Of a stretch of 11,900 nt of DNA, positions 1 to 8,104 are shown piece by piece. Source of the stretch: Muribaculaceae bacterium (lineage in GTDB: Bacteria > Bacteroidota > Bacteroidia > Bacteroidales > Muribaculaceae); NCBI GenBank assembly GCA_029051445.1, contig JAIDKP010000173.1:1-11900 (forward strand). The letters are read 5' to 3'. How positions within the stretch are numbered: the first letter of the stretch is position 1; each line of letters starts with the position of its first letter. The notes below the pieces were generated by a model. It was not told the DNA's origin. It saw only the letters and a program-made list of their open reading frames with translations, and made no database searches. The position numbers were made by a program, and so were the translations under genes.

Positions 1-614
1 ACACTCATGCTATTTTCGCGGATCACGGTGCGCGATATAATTCCGCCATTCCACGACTCCACAATGCTGCGAGGATGGCGCACACGTATCGGATTCACAA
101 TCTCCAGACCCACCGTAAGACGATCATCCTTAAGCATAGTGCGGCGAAGACGCAGACCCCACATGAAATCCGACATACCCGACGGCATACGGCGCGTATA
201 GAGTTCCGGAGTCTTGCGTTTCCATCCGGCAGCCGCCATAAAAAGCATCTTGCCCGGCAACTTCTGACTCAAGCTTCCGAAAACCGAATAACCCCATCCC
301 GCCGAACGGTCACCATTGTCAGGATTATTCACCGTAACATGGTCGGCACTCGTGCTTAATACAATCGATGTGCTACCCGAAACACTCCACCTTGCATATA
401 CCCCTCCGTGGGCATGACGCCGACGACCGGCATTGGCATAGCTCGAATAAATATGATCGCCGTCAGTACGCTCCACTGCCACAATCTCGTTGTCGGCGAA
501 ATAATAGCCCGCGTCAGCGTTGACCGAGAGCCTCGCGCCAATGAAGCTGTAGTTCACGTTCACATTGTTCTACCTGACGCTTTTAAGACCGGGATTACCC
601 TCCGATGACTTTTT
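1..614 (-). pseudogene. C-terminal remnant of an outer-membrane beta-barrel (TonB-dependent receptor-like) protein, runs off left edge
   Basis: On the minus strand the frame starting at 569 stays open for 189 codons to the window edge. Its translation alternates polar and aromatic/aliphatic residues as in outer-membrane beta strands, for example YYFADNEIVAVERTDG, VYARWSVSGSTSIVLS and GYSVFGSLSQKLPGKMLFMA. Just upstream in the same frame (614-573) lies KKSSEGNPGLKSVR, which resembles the GNPxLKP box found in the barrel of Bacteroidota TonB-dependent receptors and related outer-membrane barrel proteins. That box is separated from the rest by an in-frame TAG (572-570), and a TGA lies at 617-615. 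No signal peptide, plug or earlier barrel sequence is visible further upstream before the terminator at 807. What I see is therefore a 5'-truncated gene with a nonsense codon. The family usually ends within a few dozen codons of where the window stops; that end lies outside. Alternatively a shorter product could start at GTG 563, but it would have no export signal. Family assignment is by eye. Confidence 0.6.
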
Positions 615-771
615 TCAAATTGCACATTCGTCGACCGCCGAAAGCTGCCACATTTGAACCCACACACCAGACAATGAGCGCCGGAAGGCGCGATGTTATT
701 GTACCCCCGGGGACCGCATGGAAGCCTGGGGCACGTCTCAGAGAGGCGATGTAATCCCCCACACATACGAC

Positions 772-807
772 AAAGGCCGTCTCGATCCGAAGATCTCGAC
801 GGCCTTT
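772..807 (-). terminator. Strong hairpin after rplQ, probable terminator of the ribosomal cluster
   Basis: Read on the minus strand, a perfect 10-base stem AAAGGCCGTC / GACGGCCTTT encloses a 2x2 internal loop, a 4-base GATC/GATC stem and a UUCG tetraloop closed by C-G, one of the most stable RNA loops known. It begins 25 bases after the rplQ stop codon. The T run is short and is part of the stem (TTT, then GTCG), so it is not a textbook U-tailed terminator; the stem is close to symmetrical and could act in both directions. The 157 bases between it and the receptor remnant (615-771) contain nothing I can identify. Confidence 0.8.
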
Positions 808-832
808 ACGGTCTTTACCGACTTGCTGCTGA

Positions 833-1330
833 TTACTCTGCGGCAGGTGCTTCTGCTGCGGGTGCCTCAGTTGCAGGTGTCTCTGCGGCGGGAGCAGCCT
901 GAGAGCCGCTGCCGCGACGTGAGCGGCGGGTGCGGGTCTTCTTGGCGGGAGCTGCATCCTTGAGCAGGTTCTCGTTGTAGTCCACGAGCTCGATCATAGC
1001 CATCTGAGCGTTGTCACCCAGGCGGTTGCCGGTCTTGAGGATACGTGTGTAACCACCCGGACGGTCGGCGATCTTCTCAGCGATCTCGCGGAAAAGCTCT
1101 GTGACAGCATACTTGTTCTGGAGGTGGCTGAACACCAGACGGCGATTGGCCATGTTATCCTCCTTGGCCCGGTTGATCAGGGGCTCTGCATACATGCGCA
1201 GAGCCTTAGCCTTGGCCAGCGTCGTGAAAATGCGCTTACGCTCGATCAGAGCAATGGTCATGTTGGCCAGGAGCGCATCGCGATGAGCCTTCTTGCGGCT
1301 GAGATGATTGAATTTCTTATTGTGTCGCAT
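833..1330 (-). CDS. rplQ: 50S ribosomal protein L17 (bL17)
   Basis: Large-subunit protein that lies at the polypeptide exit side of the 50S and binds 23S rRNA. The 165-residue product opens with the family-typical [20 protein letters not shown], continues with the helical core, and shows the conserved [20 protein letters not shown] at about residues 91-110. The core ends near residue 122; after it comes a Bacteroidota-style extension: a basic stretch [15 protein letters not shown] (130-144) and then a low-complexity Ala/Pro/Glu tail (145-165) with repeated APAAE units. E. coli L17 is 127 residues, so the tail accounts for the extra length. The gene starts 8 bases after the rpoA stop and is the last gene of the cluster, followed by a strong hairpin. 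No Shine-Dalgarno is seen. Identity is secure; the role of the tail is unknown to me. Confidence 0.97.
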   Translation of the reverse strand: MRHNKKFNHLSRKKAHRDALLANMTIALIERKRIFTTLAKAKALRMYAEPLINRAKEDNMANRRLVFSHLQNKYAVTELFREIAEKIADRPGGYTRILKTGNRLGDNAQMAMIELVDYNENLLKDAAPAKKTRTRRSRRGSGSQAAPAAETPATEAPAAEAPAAE

Positions 1331-1338
1331 CGCTGTGT

Positions 1339-2328
1339 TTACTCTTTGTCAAGTTTGTACTTTGAGATATCCATTCCGAACGAAAGGTTCAGACGGTTCA
1401 GAAGGTCGTCGAGCTCCGTGAGCGACTTCTTACCGAAGTTACGGAACTTCAACAAGTCATTCTTGTTGAAAACAACAAGTTCACCGAGAGTCTCGACCTC
1501 TGCGCTCTTCAGACAGTTGAGAGCACGCACCGACAGATCCATATCGACAAGCTTCGACTTGAGGAGCTGACGCATTCTCAGCACCTCCTCGTCAAACTCC
1601 TCGTTGGTCTCCGTCTCAGGAGCCTCAAGAGTGATCTTCTCGTCCGAGAAAAGCATGAAATGATAGATCAGAACCTTGGCAGCCTCCTTCAGAGCCTCCT
1701 TCGGGTGAATAGACCCGTCGGTAGTGATCTCGAGAAGAAGCTTCTCATAGTCGGTTTTCTGATCCACACGGAAATTCTCTACCGTGTATTTCACATTCTT
1801 GATCGGCGTATAGATCGAGTCGATGGCGATGACGTGGATATCATCGATACCCTCGGCATTCTCATCGGCAGGCACCCAGCCGCGACCCTTGTTTATAGTA
1901 AGCTCAATGTTGAAAGAAGCTGAAGGATCAAGATGACAGATCTCAAGATCCGGATTCAGAACCTCGAAACCGGTAAGCACCTTGCCTATGTCGCCGGCCT
2001 TGAACACCTCGCCCGAAACAGGGATAACGACCTTCTCTGTGTCGACGCCCTCGGTTATATGCTTCAGATCGACCTTCTTCAGATTAAGGATGATGTTGGT
2101 AACATCCTCCTTGACACCGGGAATCGTGTCAAACTCATGCTTGACACCGTCGATCTTGATCGAAGCAATGGCATATCCCTCCAAAGCCGAGAGCAGGACA
2201 CGACGCAATGCGTTGCCCACAGTGATGCCGTAGCCCGGCTCCAACGGCTTGAACTCAAATTTGCCGAAGAAGTCATTGGACTCAAGCATGAGAACCTTGT
2301 CGGGTTTTTGGAATGCTAAAATTGCCAT
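1339..2328 (-). CDS. rpoA: DNA-directed RNA polymerase subunit alpha
   Basis: The 329-residue alpha subunit (same length as in E. coli) dimerises to nucleate RNA polymerase assembly, and its C-terminal domain contacts upstream DNA and activators. The N-terminal domain includes [18 protein letters not shown] (about 34-51), the conserved assembly region. After an acidic linker ([11 protein letters not shown], 238-248) comes the C-terminal domain with [20 protein letters not shown] (265-284), in which R268 corresponds to the DNA-contacting Arg265 of E. coli, and [23 protein letters not shown] (297-319), the helix-hairpin-helix-like part. It is preceded by rpsD with a 22-base gap and followed by rplQ at 8 bases, the usual alpha-operon order. 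The sequence before the ATG carries no Shine-Dalgarno motif. Confidence 0.98.
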   Translation of the reverse strand: MAILAFQKPDKVLMLESNDFFGKFEFKPLEPGYGITVGNALRRVLLSALEGYAIASIKIDGVKHEFDTIPGVKEDVTNIILNLKKVDLKHITEGVDTEKVVIPVSGEVFKAGDIGKVLTGFEVLNPDLEICHLDPSASFNIELTINKGRGWVPADENAEGIDDIHVIAIDSIYTPIKNVKYTVENFRVDQKTDYEKLLLEITTDGSIHPKEALKEAAKVLIYHFMLFSDEKITLEAPETETNEEFDEEVLRMRQLLKSKLVDMDLSVRALNCLKSAEVETLGELVVFNKNDLLKFRNFGKKSLTELDDLLNRLNLSFGMDISKYKLDKE

Positions 2329-2350
2329 TGAGAGGGGATTTGTGAGATTA

Positions 2351-2956
2351 TTACTTAGAATACAGTTCGACGATCAACTGCTCCTTGATGTTTTCAGGAA
2401 TATCCTCGCGTGCGGGCACGTGGAGGAACTTACCTGACTTGCTTGTCTCATCCCACTCAATCCACGGATACTTGCTGTGGTTGAAACCTGCGAGATGATC
2501 GGCGATCACCTCAAGGCTCTTAGACTTCTCTCTAACACCAACTACATCACCGGGCTTAACCTGGTAAGAAGGGATATTGACCACCTCACCATTGACGGTG
2601 ATGTGACGGTGAAGAACAATCTGACGGGCTGCGGCACGCGTCGGGGCGATACCCTCGCGGTAAACAACATTGTCAAGACGGCTCTCGAGAAGCTGAAGAA
2701 GAAGCTCACCGGTGATACCCTTCATGCGGGAAGCCTTCTCAAACATGTTGCGGAACTGCTTTTCAAGCACACCGTAAGTGTACTTTGCCTTCTGCTTCTC
2801 ACGCAGCTGCACGCCATACTCCGACGTCTTGCGACGCTTGTTCTGGCCATGCTGGCCCGGGGGGAAATTGCGGCGAGCAAGCACTTTGTCTTCACCGAAA
2901 ATCGGTTCGCCGAATTTGCGGGCGATTTTGGACTTTGGTCCTGTATATCTTGCCAT
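2351..2956 (-). CDS. rpsD: 30S ribosomal protein S4 (uS4), zinc-free form
   Basis: Primary 16S rRNA-binding protein that starts assembly of the 30S body and lies near the mRNA entry tunnel. The 201-residue product begins [20 protein letters not shown] and has the S4 RNA-binding domain at about residues 92-155 ([20 protein letters not shown], followed by [16 protein letters not shown]). It contains no cysteine at all, so the N-terminal zinc-binding motif of some bacterial S4 proteins is absent. In E. coli S4 is the translational repressor of the alpha operon, acting in front of rpsM; here the gene is instead separated from rpsK by 462 bases of apparently non-coding DNA, which would be a candidate place for independent control (inference). 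It is followed by rpoA after 22 bases. Confidence 0.97.
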   Translation of the reverse strand: MARYTGPKSKIARKFGEPIFGEDKVLARRNFPPGQHGQNKRRKTSEYGVQLREKQKAKYTYGVLEKQFRNMFEKASRMKGITGELLLQLLESRLDNVVYREGIAPTRAAARQIVLHRHITVNGEVVNIPSYQVKPGDVVGVREKSKSLEVIADHLAGFNHSKYPWIEWDETSKSGKFLHVPAREDIPENIKEQLIVELYSK

Positions 2957-3418
2957 TTTGGGTCGGTTATCTTTTGCGATTCAGAAAATATGAGACGGGG
3001 AAATCAATTGCAGCCACACCACACGTTTCTCGATATGCACCGATAAGACAGTCGCTGTCAGGGTGGATGCCGCTTGCCGGCGGAAAATCCTTAATTCCTT
3101 TAGTCACGCACGTTCCTACTTAAAACTCCCGCGGGGCTTCGTCGAGTGCAGCCGCGGCCATAGAGAGGTGATCTTGATTATGGCCCATCCACTCCGGCGG
3201 TTCCTCCGGTCGATGAGGTTGGCAGTCTGTGCGCTGTTACCTGATTTTCTTCTGCAGTGCCGGCCCGGTCGGTAGCTAATGTCAGCGTTGCGGGCGCGTT
3301 CCGGCGACTCTTATATCCTTCTCGCTTATTTAAGACTTAAATTTCTTCACATTTTGCAGCCTGCACAAAACACCGGGAAAGCCGGAAGCGCCGCGCAGAC
3401 GGCATAGCAATGTTTTAA
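2957..3418 (-). other. 462-base non-coding gap between rpsK and rpsD
   Basis: No open frame in this stretch resembles a protein on either strand; the longest (plus strand, 3063-3275) has no family character. It is far longer than the other gaps within the cluster, most of which are under 65 bases. It holds several dyads: a perfect A/T-rich palindrome at 3328-3342, GACAG-TCG-CTGTC at 3047-3059, and two CCGCGG copies around 3130 and 3153 that could pair. A 22-codon minus-strand frame at 3120-3188 (MGHNQDHLSMAAAALDEAPR then EF) could be a leader peptide but has no independent support. I found no good match to the Bacteroidota promoter (TTTG then TAnnTTTG). It may be the transcribed leader of a separately controlled rpsD-rpoA-rplQ unit. 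Confidence 0.6.
3328..3342. repeat. Perfect 15-base A/T-rich palindrome
   Basis: ATTTAAG-A-CTTAAAT is a perfect inverted repeat with a single central base. The one-base centre is too tight for a full RNA hairpin, so if functional it is more like a dimeric protein site on DNA. It lies 77 bases beyond the rpsK stop codon, inside the long gap before rpsD. Confidence 0.5.
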
Positions 3419-3808
3419 TTACACACGACGACGCTTGGGAGGACGGCAGCCATTGTGGGGAAGCGGAGTCACATCAATGATCTCCGTTACCTCGATGCCC
3501 GATCCGTGGATCGTACGGATAGCCGACTCACGTCCGTTGCCCGGACCCTTCACGTAGGCCTTAACCTTGCGGAGACCCAGATCATATGCAGTCTTGGCGC
3601 AATCCTGTGCTGCCATCTGAGCTGCATAAGGGGTATTCTTCTTGGAACCCCTGAAACCCATCTTACCTGCCGAAGACCAGGAAATAACCTGACCCTCACT
3701 GTTGGCGAGGCAGACGATAATGTTGTTGAACGACGAGTGCACGTGCAGCTGGCCTTCGGCGCCCACCTTCACGTTTCTCTTCTTCGCTGCGACTGTTTTC
3801 TTTGCCAT
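3419..3808 (-). CDS. rpsK: 30S ribosomal protein S11 (uS11)
   Basis: Platform protein of the 30S subunit that contacts 16S rRNA near the Shine-Dalgarno helix path and helps hold the E site. The product is 129 residues, the same as in E. coli. It has the family core [20 protein letters not shown] (19-38), [20 protein letters not shown] (43-62) and [19 protein letters not shown] (82-100), and ends with the near-invariant [13 protein letters not shown]. Asn119 in that tail is the position known to form isoaspartate in E. coli S11. It lies 29 bases after rpsM; the next gene, rpsD, does not follow closely but only after a 462-base gap. The ATG is preceded by A/T-rich sequence without a Shine-Dalgarno. 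Confidence 0.98.
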   Translation of the reverse strand: MAKKTVAAKKRNVKVGAEGQLHVHSSFNNIIVCLANSEGQVISWSSAGKMGFRGSKKNTPYAAQMAAQDCAKTAYDLGLRKVKAYVKGPGNGRESAIRTIHGSGIEVTEIIDVTPLPHNGCRPPKRRRV

Positions 3809-3837
3809 ATAAGCTCAAGAATATATTACCTTACAAT

Positions 3838-4218
3838 TTACTTCGTTGCCTTCTTCTTGTTGGCCACGGTCTTCTTGCGGCCCTTGCGGGTGCGGGCATT
3901 GTTCTTCGTGCTCTGGCCACGTACCGGAAGACCGATACGGTGGCGGATGCCACGATAGCAGCCGATATCCATCAGACGCTTGATGTTAAGCTGGATCTCA
4001 CTGCGCAGATCACCCTCGACCTTGTAGTCGGAGCCGATCACTTCACGAACCTTGGCGGCCTGGTCATCTGTCCAGTCCTTAACCTTGATGTCCTTGTCGA
4101 TGCCGGCCTTATCAAGAATGCTGCTGGCCGCACTTCTGCCTATACCGAAGATATAGGTCAAGGCGATTTCACCTCTTTTGTTCTGGGGGAGGTCAACTCC
4201 CACGATTCTTACTGCCAT
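3838..4218 (-). CDS. rpsM: 30S ribosomal protein S13 (uS13)
   Basis: Head protein of the 30S subunit that forms bridges to the 50S and whose basic C-terminal tail reaches the P-site tRNA. The 126-residue product has the N-terminal [15 protein letters not shown], the helix-two-turn-helix region with [20 protein letters not shown] (21-40), and the diagnostic [20 protein letters not shown] (89-108), followed by a Lys-rich tail ([19 protein letters not shown]). It lies between rpmJ (43 bases upstream) and rpsK (29 bases downstream). In E. coli the S4 regulatory pseudoknot sits in front of this gene, but the 43-base gap here is too short to hold the same element in full. Confidence 0.98.
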   Translation of the reverse strand: MAVRIVGVDLPQNKRGEIALTYIFGIGRSAASSILDKAGIDKDIKVKDWTDDQAAKVREVIGSDYKVEGDLRSEIQLNIKRLMDIGCYRGIRHRIGLPVRGQSTKNNARTRKGRKKTVANKKKATK

Positions 4219-4261
4219 TTTCTAACTTGACTGTAGAGTTTGGAATTTGCGGTAACCCCGA

Positions 4262-4378
4262 TCAGCCCTGACGCTGCTTGTTCTTGGGGTTCTTCTTGTT
4301 GATGACGTAAAGACGTCCTTTGCGACGGACGATCTTATCGTCGGCCGACCGCTTTTTAATGGAAGCTCTTACTTTCAT
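4262..4378 (-). CDS. rpmJ: 50S ribosomal protein L36 (bL36), zinc-free form
   Basis: Tiny late-assembling protein of the 50S that binds 23S rRNA. The frame encodes 38 residues: [20 protein letters not shown] followed by [18 protein letters not shown]. The usual zinc-binding CxxC...C/H ligands are missing; there is no cysteine anywhere in it, so this is the C-minus type that does not need zinc. It lies between infA (57 bases upstream) and rpsM (43 bases downstream), the normal place for rpmJ. The start is the only ATG that gives the conserved MKVRAS opening. Confidence 0.96.
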   Translation of the reverse strand: MKVRASIKKRSADDKIVRRKGRLYVINKKNPKNKQRQG

Positions 4379-4435
4379 ATCTAATTTAAGACGTTGTCTT
4401 GTTTGAGACCGGGAAAACCAATATGGATCTGCCGG

Positions 4436-4654
4436 TTATTTGTAGCGGAACGAAATACGGCCCTTGCTCAGGTCATAAGGAGTCATTTCAACCTTGACCC
4501 TGTCGCCGGGCAGAATTTTAATGTAGTGCATACGCATCTTGCCCGAGATATGAGCCGTCAGCTGATGGCCGTTCTCAAGCTCGACGCGAAACATCGCGTT
4601 TGATAATGCCTCGACGATCACGCCGTCCTGTTCGATTGCAGTCTGTTTTGCCAT
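4436..4654 (-). CDS. infA: Translation initiation factor IF-1
   Basis: IF-1 occupies the A site of the 30S subunit during initiation and works with IF-2 and IF-3. The 72-residue protein, the standard length, is a single OB-fold: [20 protein letters not shown], then [20 protein letters not shown] (21-40), [20 protein letters not shown] (41-60) and the ending [12 protein letters not shown]. These are family hallmarks throughout. It follows map by 62 bases and precedes rpmJ by 57, the usual Bacteroidota order. The upstream sequence shows no clear Shine-Dalgarno. Confidence 0.98.
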   Translation of the reverse strand: MAKQTAIEQDGVIVEALSNAMFRVELENGHQLTAHISGKMRMHYIKILPGDRVKVEMTPYDLSKGRISFRYK

Positions 4655-4716
4655 GAATTTCCGTTGCCGTCCGTTTACAGCCCGTTGATTTGTGATAATT
4701 TGACAAGATTGGTACT

Positions 4717-5499
4717 TCAGATAAACCTGTCACCCAGAGCCTCTGCGATATAGTCAAACGTCGTCAGCACCTCAGTGCCACCGTCGTGCACCGCCAGAGT
4801 ATGCTCATAGTGAGCCGAAGGCTTGCGATCGCGAGTGCGGCATGTCCAGCCGTCGCTCTCGATCACAACATTCTTGCTCCCGAGATTGATCATCGGCTCA
4901 ATGCAGAGACACATCCCGTTCTTGATCAGAGGACCCGTTCCGCGGCGACCGTAATTGGGCACCTCTGGATCCTCGTGCATCTTCCTGCCGATACCGTGAC
5001 CACACATCTCCCGCACCACCGTATAACCGCGACGCTCAACATAAGTCTGAACAGCGTTGCTTATATCGCCGATACGGTTGCCGGGCTTGCAAGCCTCGAT
5101 ACCCTTGTAGAGCGAATTCTTGGTCTCGACACAGAGACGCCGGACATCATCGGCGACATCACCCACCATAAAAGTGTAGCACATATCACCATTGAAGCCG
5201 TCGAGCTCAACAACTGTATCGATACCCACGATATCACCCTCGCGAAGGCAATAACCCGAAGGAAAACCATGAACCACGGTCTCATTCACCTCAATGCACA
5301 AAGTGCCTGGGAAACCACCGTAGCCCAGACATGCCGGCTTACCTCCGTGAGCAAGCATATACTCCCGTGCCACACTGTCGAGATGACGCGTCGTGACACC
5401 GGGAGCGACCTGCTTTGCGACCTCGCCCATCACCTGACTGACGAGATCGCAAGCACGACGCATCTTTTCTATTTCATCCGGAGTCTTCAGATAAATCAT
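4717..5499 (-). CDS. map: Type I methionine aminopeptidase
   Basis: Cytosolic di-metal peptidase that removes the initiator methionine from new proteins with a small second residue. The 260-residue protein has the pita-bread fold and lacks the N-terminal zinc-finger extension of longer forms (type Ia length). The five metal ligands are all present: D94 and D105 ([16 protein letters not shown]), H168 (MCGHGIG), E201 (CIEPM) and E232 (HYEHT); they match E. coli D97, D108, H171, E204 and E235 with a constant offset of three. H77 in VVHGFP corresponds to the catalytic-pocket histidine. The gene begins 16 bases after secY and precedes infA, so it is produced with the translation machinery whose products it trims. 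Several cysteines (for example C149-free core but C196, C199, C220 near the active-site side) are of no known meaning. Confidence 0.97.
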   Translation of the reverse strand: MIYLKTPDEIEKMRRACDLVSQVMGEVAKQVAPGVTTRHLDSVAREYMLAHGGKPACLGYGGFPGTLCIEVNETVVHGFPSGYCLREGDIVGIDTVVELDGFNGDMCYTFMVGDVADDVRRLCVETKNSLYKGIEACKPGNRIGDISNAVQTYVERRGYTVVREMCGHGIGRKMHEDPEVPNYGRRGTGPLIKNGMCLCIEPMINLGSKNVVIESDGWTCRTRDRKPSAHYEHTLAVHDGGTEVLTTFDYIAEALGDRFI

Positions 5500-5515
5500 C
5501 TGTCCCCTGTCAAAT

Positions 5516-6868
5516 TCAATAAGCCATCGAGCCGGTAGTACGGCCTTTGATCTTGCCCTCCTTCATCAGACCGTCGTAGTGGTGCATCATCAGGTGGCTC
5601 TCTATCTGAGTAAGCGTGTCGAGAACGACACCCACCAGAATCAGCAGCGACGTGCCGCCGAAGAACTGGGCGAAATTCTGGCTGATGCCAAACACCCTTG
5701 CAAAAGCAGGAAGGATTGCCACCACACCAAGGAACAACGACCCGGGAAGCGTGATACGCGACATGATCTGATCAAGATACTCCGCAGTCTTCTTGCCGGG
5801 CTTGATACCCGGAATAAAACCATTGTTGCGCTTAAGCTGCTCGGCCATATCATTCGGACGAACCGTAATAGCCGTGTAGAAATAAGTGAACGCAACAATC
5901 ATCACGAAGTAAACGAGATTATACCAAAAGCCATTCACATCTGCAAAGGTACGGAAAAATCCCGAACTTCCCTCATTTGTGCCAAATCCGGCCAAAGTGA
6001 TGGGAATGAACATAATAGCCTGCGCGAAGATAATAGGCATCACACCGGCCGCATTCACTTTGAGAGGAATATACTGGCGCGCGCCGCCATACTGGCGGTT
6101 GCCGACAATACGCTTGGCATACTGCACAGGAACCTTGCGAGTGCCCTGAACCAGCAGAACCGCGCCCACTGTCACTGCAAAAAGCAGAAGAAGCTCCACG
6201 ATAAACATCACCAGACCGCCCTCGCTGCCTGAAGCACCGGGAAGACGGCTTGTGAACTCATAGAATATCGCTCCCGGCAGACGGGCGATAATGCCCACCA
6301 GAATGATAAACGAGATACCGTTGCCGATACCGCGGTCAGTGATCCTCTCACCGAGCCACATGATAAACATTGATCCGGCAGCAAGAATCACAGTCAGATA
6401 AGCGACAGTCCAGAAGCCCATCGAAATAGCGCCTCCCGCCTGACTCACCTGCACCTGCAGGTTCACCAGATATGCCGGACCCTGCAACACCAGAATCAGC
6501 ACAGTCAGATAACGAGTGTACTGATTCAGCTTCTGACGTCCGCTCTCACCCTCGCGCTGCATCTTCTGGAACGATGGAAGCACCATACCCAGAAGCTGGA
6601 TAACGATCGAAGCCGTGATATACGGCATGATACCGAGAGCAAAAATGGAAGCCTGGCTGAACGCACCTCCCGAGAACATGTCGAGAAGCTGCATCAGACC
6701 ACTGCTGCTCGTAAACTTAGACAAGGCATCGAGATCACTGGGCGAAATACCCGGCAACACGATATAGCAGCCAAGCCTGTATACAAGCACCAACAGGAGT
6801 GTCGCAAGCAGACGCTTGCGCAACTCCTCGATGGTCCAGATATTCTTTATAGTCTTAACGAATCCCAT
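5516..6868 (-). CDS. secY: Preprotein translocase subunit SecY
   Basis: Channel subunit of the SecYEG translocon in the inner membrane; it exports unfolded proteins and inserts membrane proteins. With ATG at 6868 the product has 450 residues and about ten hydrophobic segments, the first near residues 19-39 (RLLATLLLVLVYRLGCYIVL). Two family signatures are clear: ALGIMPYITASIVIQLL (77-93) and GERITDRGIGNGISFIILVG (173-192). The cytosolic loop used by SecA and the ribosome appears as RPNDMAEQLKRNNGFIPGIK (337-356). A TTG two codons further upstream (6874) would give 452 residues, but I prefer ATG because MGFVKTIKNIW is the natural opening and TTG starts are less common. The gene begins 9 bases after rplO and is followed by map after 16 bases. 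Confidence 0.97.
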   Translation of the reverse strand: MGFVKTIKNIWTIEELRKRLLATLLLVLVYRLGCYIVLPGISPSDLDALSKFTSSSGLMQLLDMFSGGAFSQASIFALGIMPYITASIVIQLLGMVLPSFQKMQREGESGRQKLNQYTRYLTVLILVLQGPAYLVNLQVQVSQAGGAISMGFWTVAYLTVILAAGSMFIMWLGERITDRGIGNGISFIILVGIIARLPGAIFYEFTSRLPGASGSEGGLVMFIVELLLLFAVTVGAVLLVQGTRKVPVQYAKRIVGNRQYGGARQYIPLKVNAAGVMPIIFAQAIMFIPITLAGFGTNEGSSGFFRTFADVNGFWYNLVYFVMIVAFTYFYTAITVRPNDMAEQLKRNNGFIPGIKPGKKTAEYLDQIMSRITLPGSLFLGVVAILPAFARVFGISQNFAQFFGGTSLLILVGVVLDTLTQIESHLMMHHYDGLMKEGKIKGRTTGSMAY

Positions 6869-6877
6869 TGTCAACGC

Positions 6878-7324
6878 TTAGAGTTTGGTTACTGAACCGC
6901 CAGCGTCAACGATAGCCTTTTCGGCAGCTGCTGAGAAAGCATTTGCCTCAACCGCAAGCGCACGTGTAACTGCGCCATTGGCCAGCACCTTCACAAGCTG
7001 CTTCTTGTTGATGATTCCGGCCGACACCATGTCGCCGACAGTGATCTTCTCAAGATTCTTTGCCGTTGCAAGAGCATCGATCACGTCAAGATTGACGGCC
7101 TTGTACTCCACACGGTTGATGTTCTTGAAGCCGAACTTCGGAAGACGGCGCTGAAGCGGCATCTGACCGCCCTCAAAACCGATCTTGCGGCTATAGCCCG
7201 AACGCGACTTCGCACCCTTGTGACCGCGGGTCGATGTCCCGCCCTTGCCGCTACCGGGGCCACGGCCGATGCGCTTGCGTGAACGCACACTGCCAAACGC
7301 CGGCTGAATATTACTTAAGTCCAT
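6878..7324 (-). CDS. rplO: 50S ribosomal protein L15 (uL15)
   Basis: Large-subunit protein that threads a Gly-rich N-terminal extension into 23S rRNA and is needed for late 50S assembly. The 148-residue product has the expected [20 protein letters not shown] (18-37), [20 protein letters not shown] (43-62) and KFGFKN, followed by the globular C-terminal domain that ends GGSVTKL. The gene follows rpmD by 23 bases and almost touches secY, as in the classic spc operon. The ATG at 7324 gives the usual MDLSNIQPA opening. Confidence 0.98.
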   Translation of the reverse strand: MDLSNIQPAFGSVRSRKRIGRGPGSGKGGTSTRGHKGAKSRSGYSRKIGFEGGQMPLQRRLPKFGFKNINRVEYKAVNLDVIDALATAKNLEKITVGDMVSAGIINKKQLVKVLANGAVTRALAVEANAFSAAAEKAIVDAGGSVTKL

Positions 7325-7347
7325 GATAATAGTGACTGTTTAAGGGG

Positions 7348-7527
7348 TTATGCCTCGGTCACTTTGACCAGATGACGCACTTTGTCAACCATTCCCATCA
7401 CCGAAGGAGTATTTTCATGCTCCACAGTGTGGTTCATCTTATGCAAACCCAGTGCATCCAGAGTGCGCTTCTGAACTGCAGGGCAGTTGATGCGGCTCTT
7501 AACCTGGGTAATCTTGATTTTTGCCAT
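7348..7527 (-). CDS. rpmD: 50S ribosomal protein L30 (uL30)
   Basis: Small 50S protein that binds 23S rRNA near the 5S region. The frame gives 59 residues, the usual size: MAKIKITQVKSRINCPAVQK, RTLDALGLHKMNHTVEHENT, then PSVMGMVDKVRHLVKVTEA. The RTLDALGL segment with the following His/Lys and the VxGMVxKVxHLV end are characteristic of L30. It sits between rpsE (51 bases upstream) and rplO (23 bases downstream), the expected place. It is short, and its identity rests on the sequence and position together. Confidence 0.97.
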   Translation of the reverse strand: MAKIKITQVKSRINCPAVQKRTLDALGLHKMNHTVEHENTPSVMGMVDKVRHLVKVTEA

Positions 7528-7578
7528 TTTCGCTGAGTCTCTTTCGATTGTTCAACATTTAGACCTCGCCCTGACAGC

Positions 7579-8097
7579 TCAGCCCTTAAACACCTTCTCG
7601 ACGCTGACTCCGCGATGCTGAGCCACACGGGCCGGCGAACGCATCTCACCAAGAGCAGCGATCGTAGCCTTCACAAGATTGTGAGGGTTTGACGAACCCT
7701 TGCTCTTCGCAAGCACGTCAGAGATACCTACACTCTCAAGCACGGCACGCATAGCACCACCGGCCTTCACACCGGTACCGGTCGAAGCCGGCTTCAGGAT
7801 AACACGCGATCCGCCGAACTTGGCGGCCTGCTCGTGAGGAATAGTACCCTTGTGCACCGGAACCTCGATCAGATTCTTCTTCGCAGCCTCGACACCCTTG
7901 GCGATAGCTGCCTGCACCTCGTTGGCCTTGCCAAGGCCCCAGCCTACAATGCCATTCTCGTTTCCTACTACCACGATGGCAGCGAAAGTAAATGTGCGGC
8001 CTCCCTTCGTAACCTTCGTCACACGGTTGATTGCAACAAGCCGGTCCTTCAGGTCGAGATCGTTCGTCGTCTTTACGCGATTGTTCTTGTTTGCCAT
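7579..8097 (-). CDS. rpsE: 30S ribosomal protein S5 (uS5)
   Basis: S5 lies at the mRNA entry side of the 30S, where with S3 and S4 it forms the helicase-like entry channel, and it influences decoding accuracy; it is also the site of spectinomycin-resistance mutations. The 172-residue product has the double-stranded-RNA-binding-like N-terminal domain with [20 protein letters not shown] (about 32-51) and [20 protein letters not shown] (52-71), and a C-terminal domain with [20 protein letters not shown] followed by [20 protein letters not shown]. The loop VTKVTKGGR is where spectinomycin-resistance changes are known in other bacteria; I see no deletion there. It begins 7 bases after rplR. Confidence 0.98.
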   Translation of the reverse strand: MANKNNRVKTTNDLDLKDRLVAINRVTKVTKGGRTFTFAAIVVVGNENGIVGWGLGKANEVQAAIAKGVEAAKKNLIEVPVHKGTIPHEQAAKFGGSRVILKPASTGTGVKAGGAMRAVLESVGISDVLAKSKGSSNPHNLVKATIAALGEMRSPARVAQHRGVSVEKVFKG

Positions 8098-8104
8098 TGT
8101 CGGT

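Noticed and set aside
75..359. 94-codon plus-strand frame
   Set aside because: It is antisense to the open receptor frame on the minus strand, which has clear beta-barrel character; the plus-strand product has none.
595..957. 120-codon minus-strand frame across the end of rplQ and the terminator
   Set aside because: It is out of frame with rplQ, runs through the terminator hairpin, and its Pro/Ala/Gln-rich start is the rplQ repeat read in the wrong frame.
3063..3275. 70-codon plus-strand frame in the rpsK-rpsD gap
   Set aside because: No family character, opposite to all genes here, and no start context; likely chance in GC-rich DNA.
4786..5538. 250-codon plus-strand frame opposite map
   Set aside because: A shadow of the well-supported map gene; its product has no family character.
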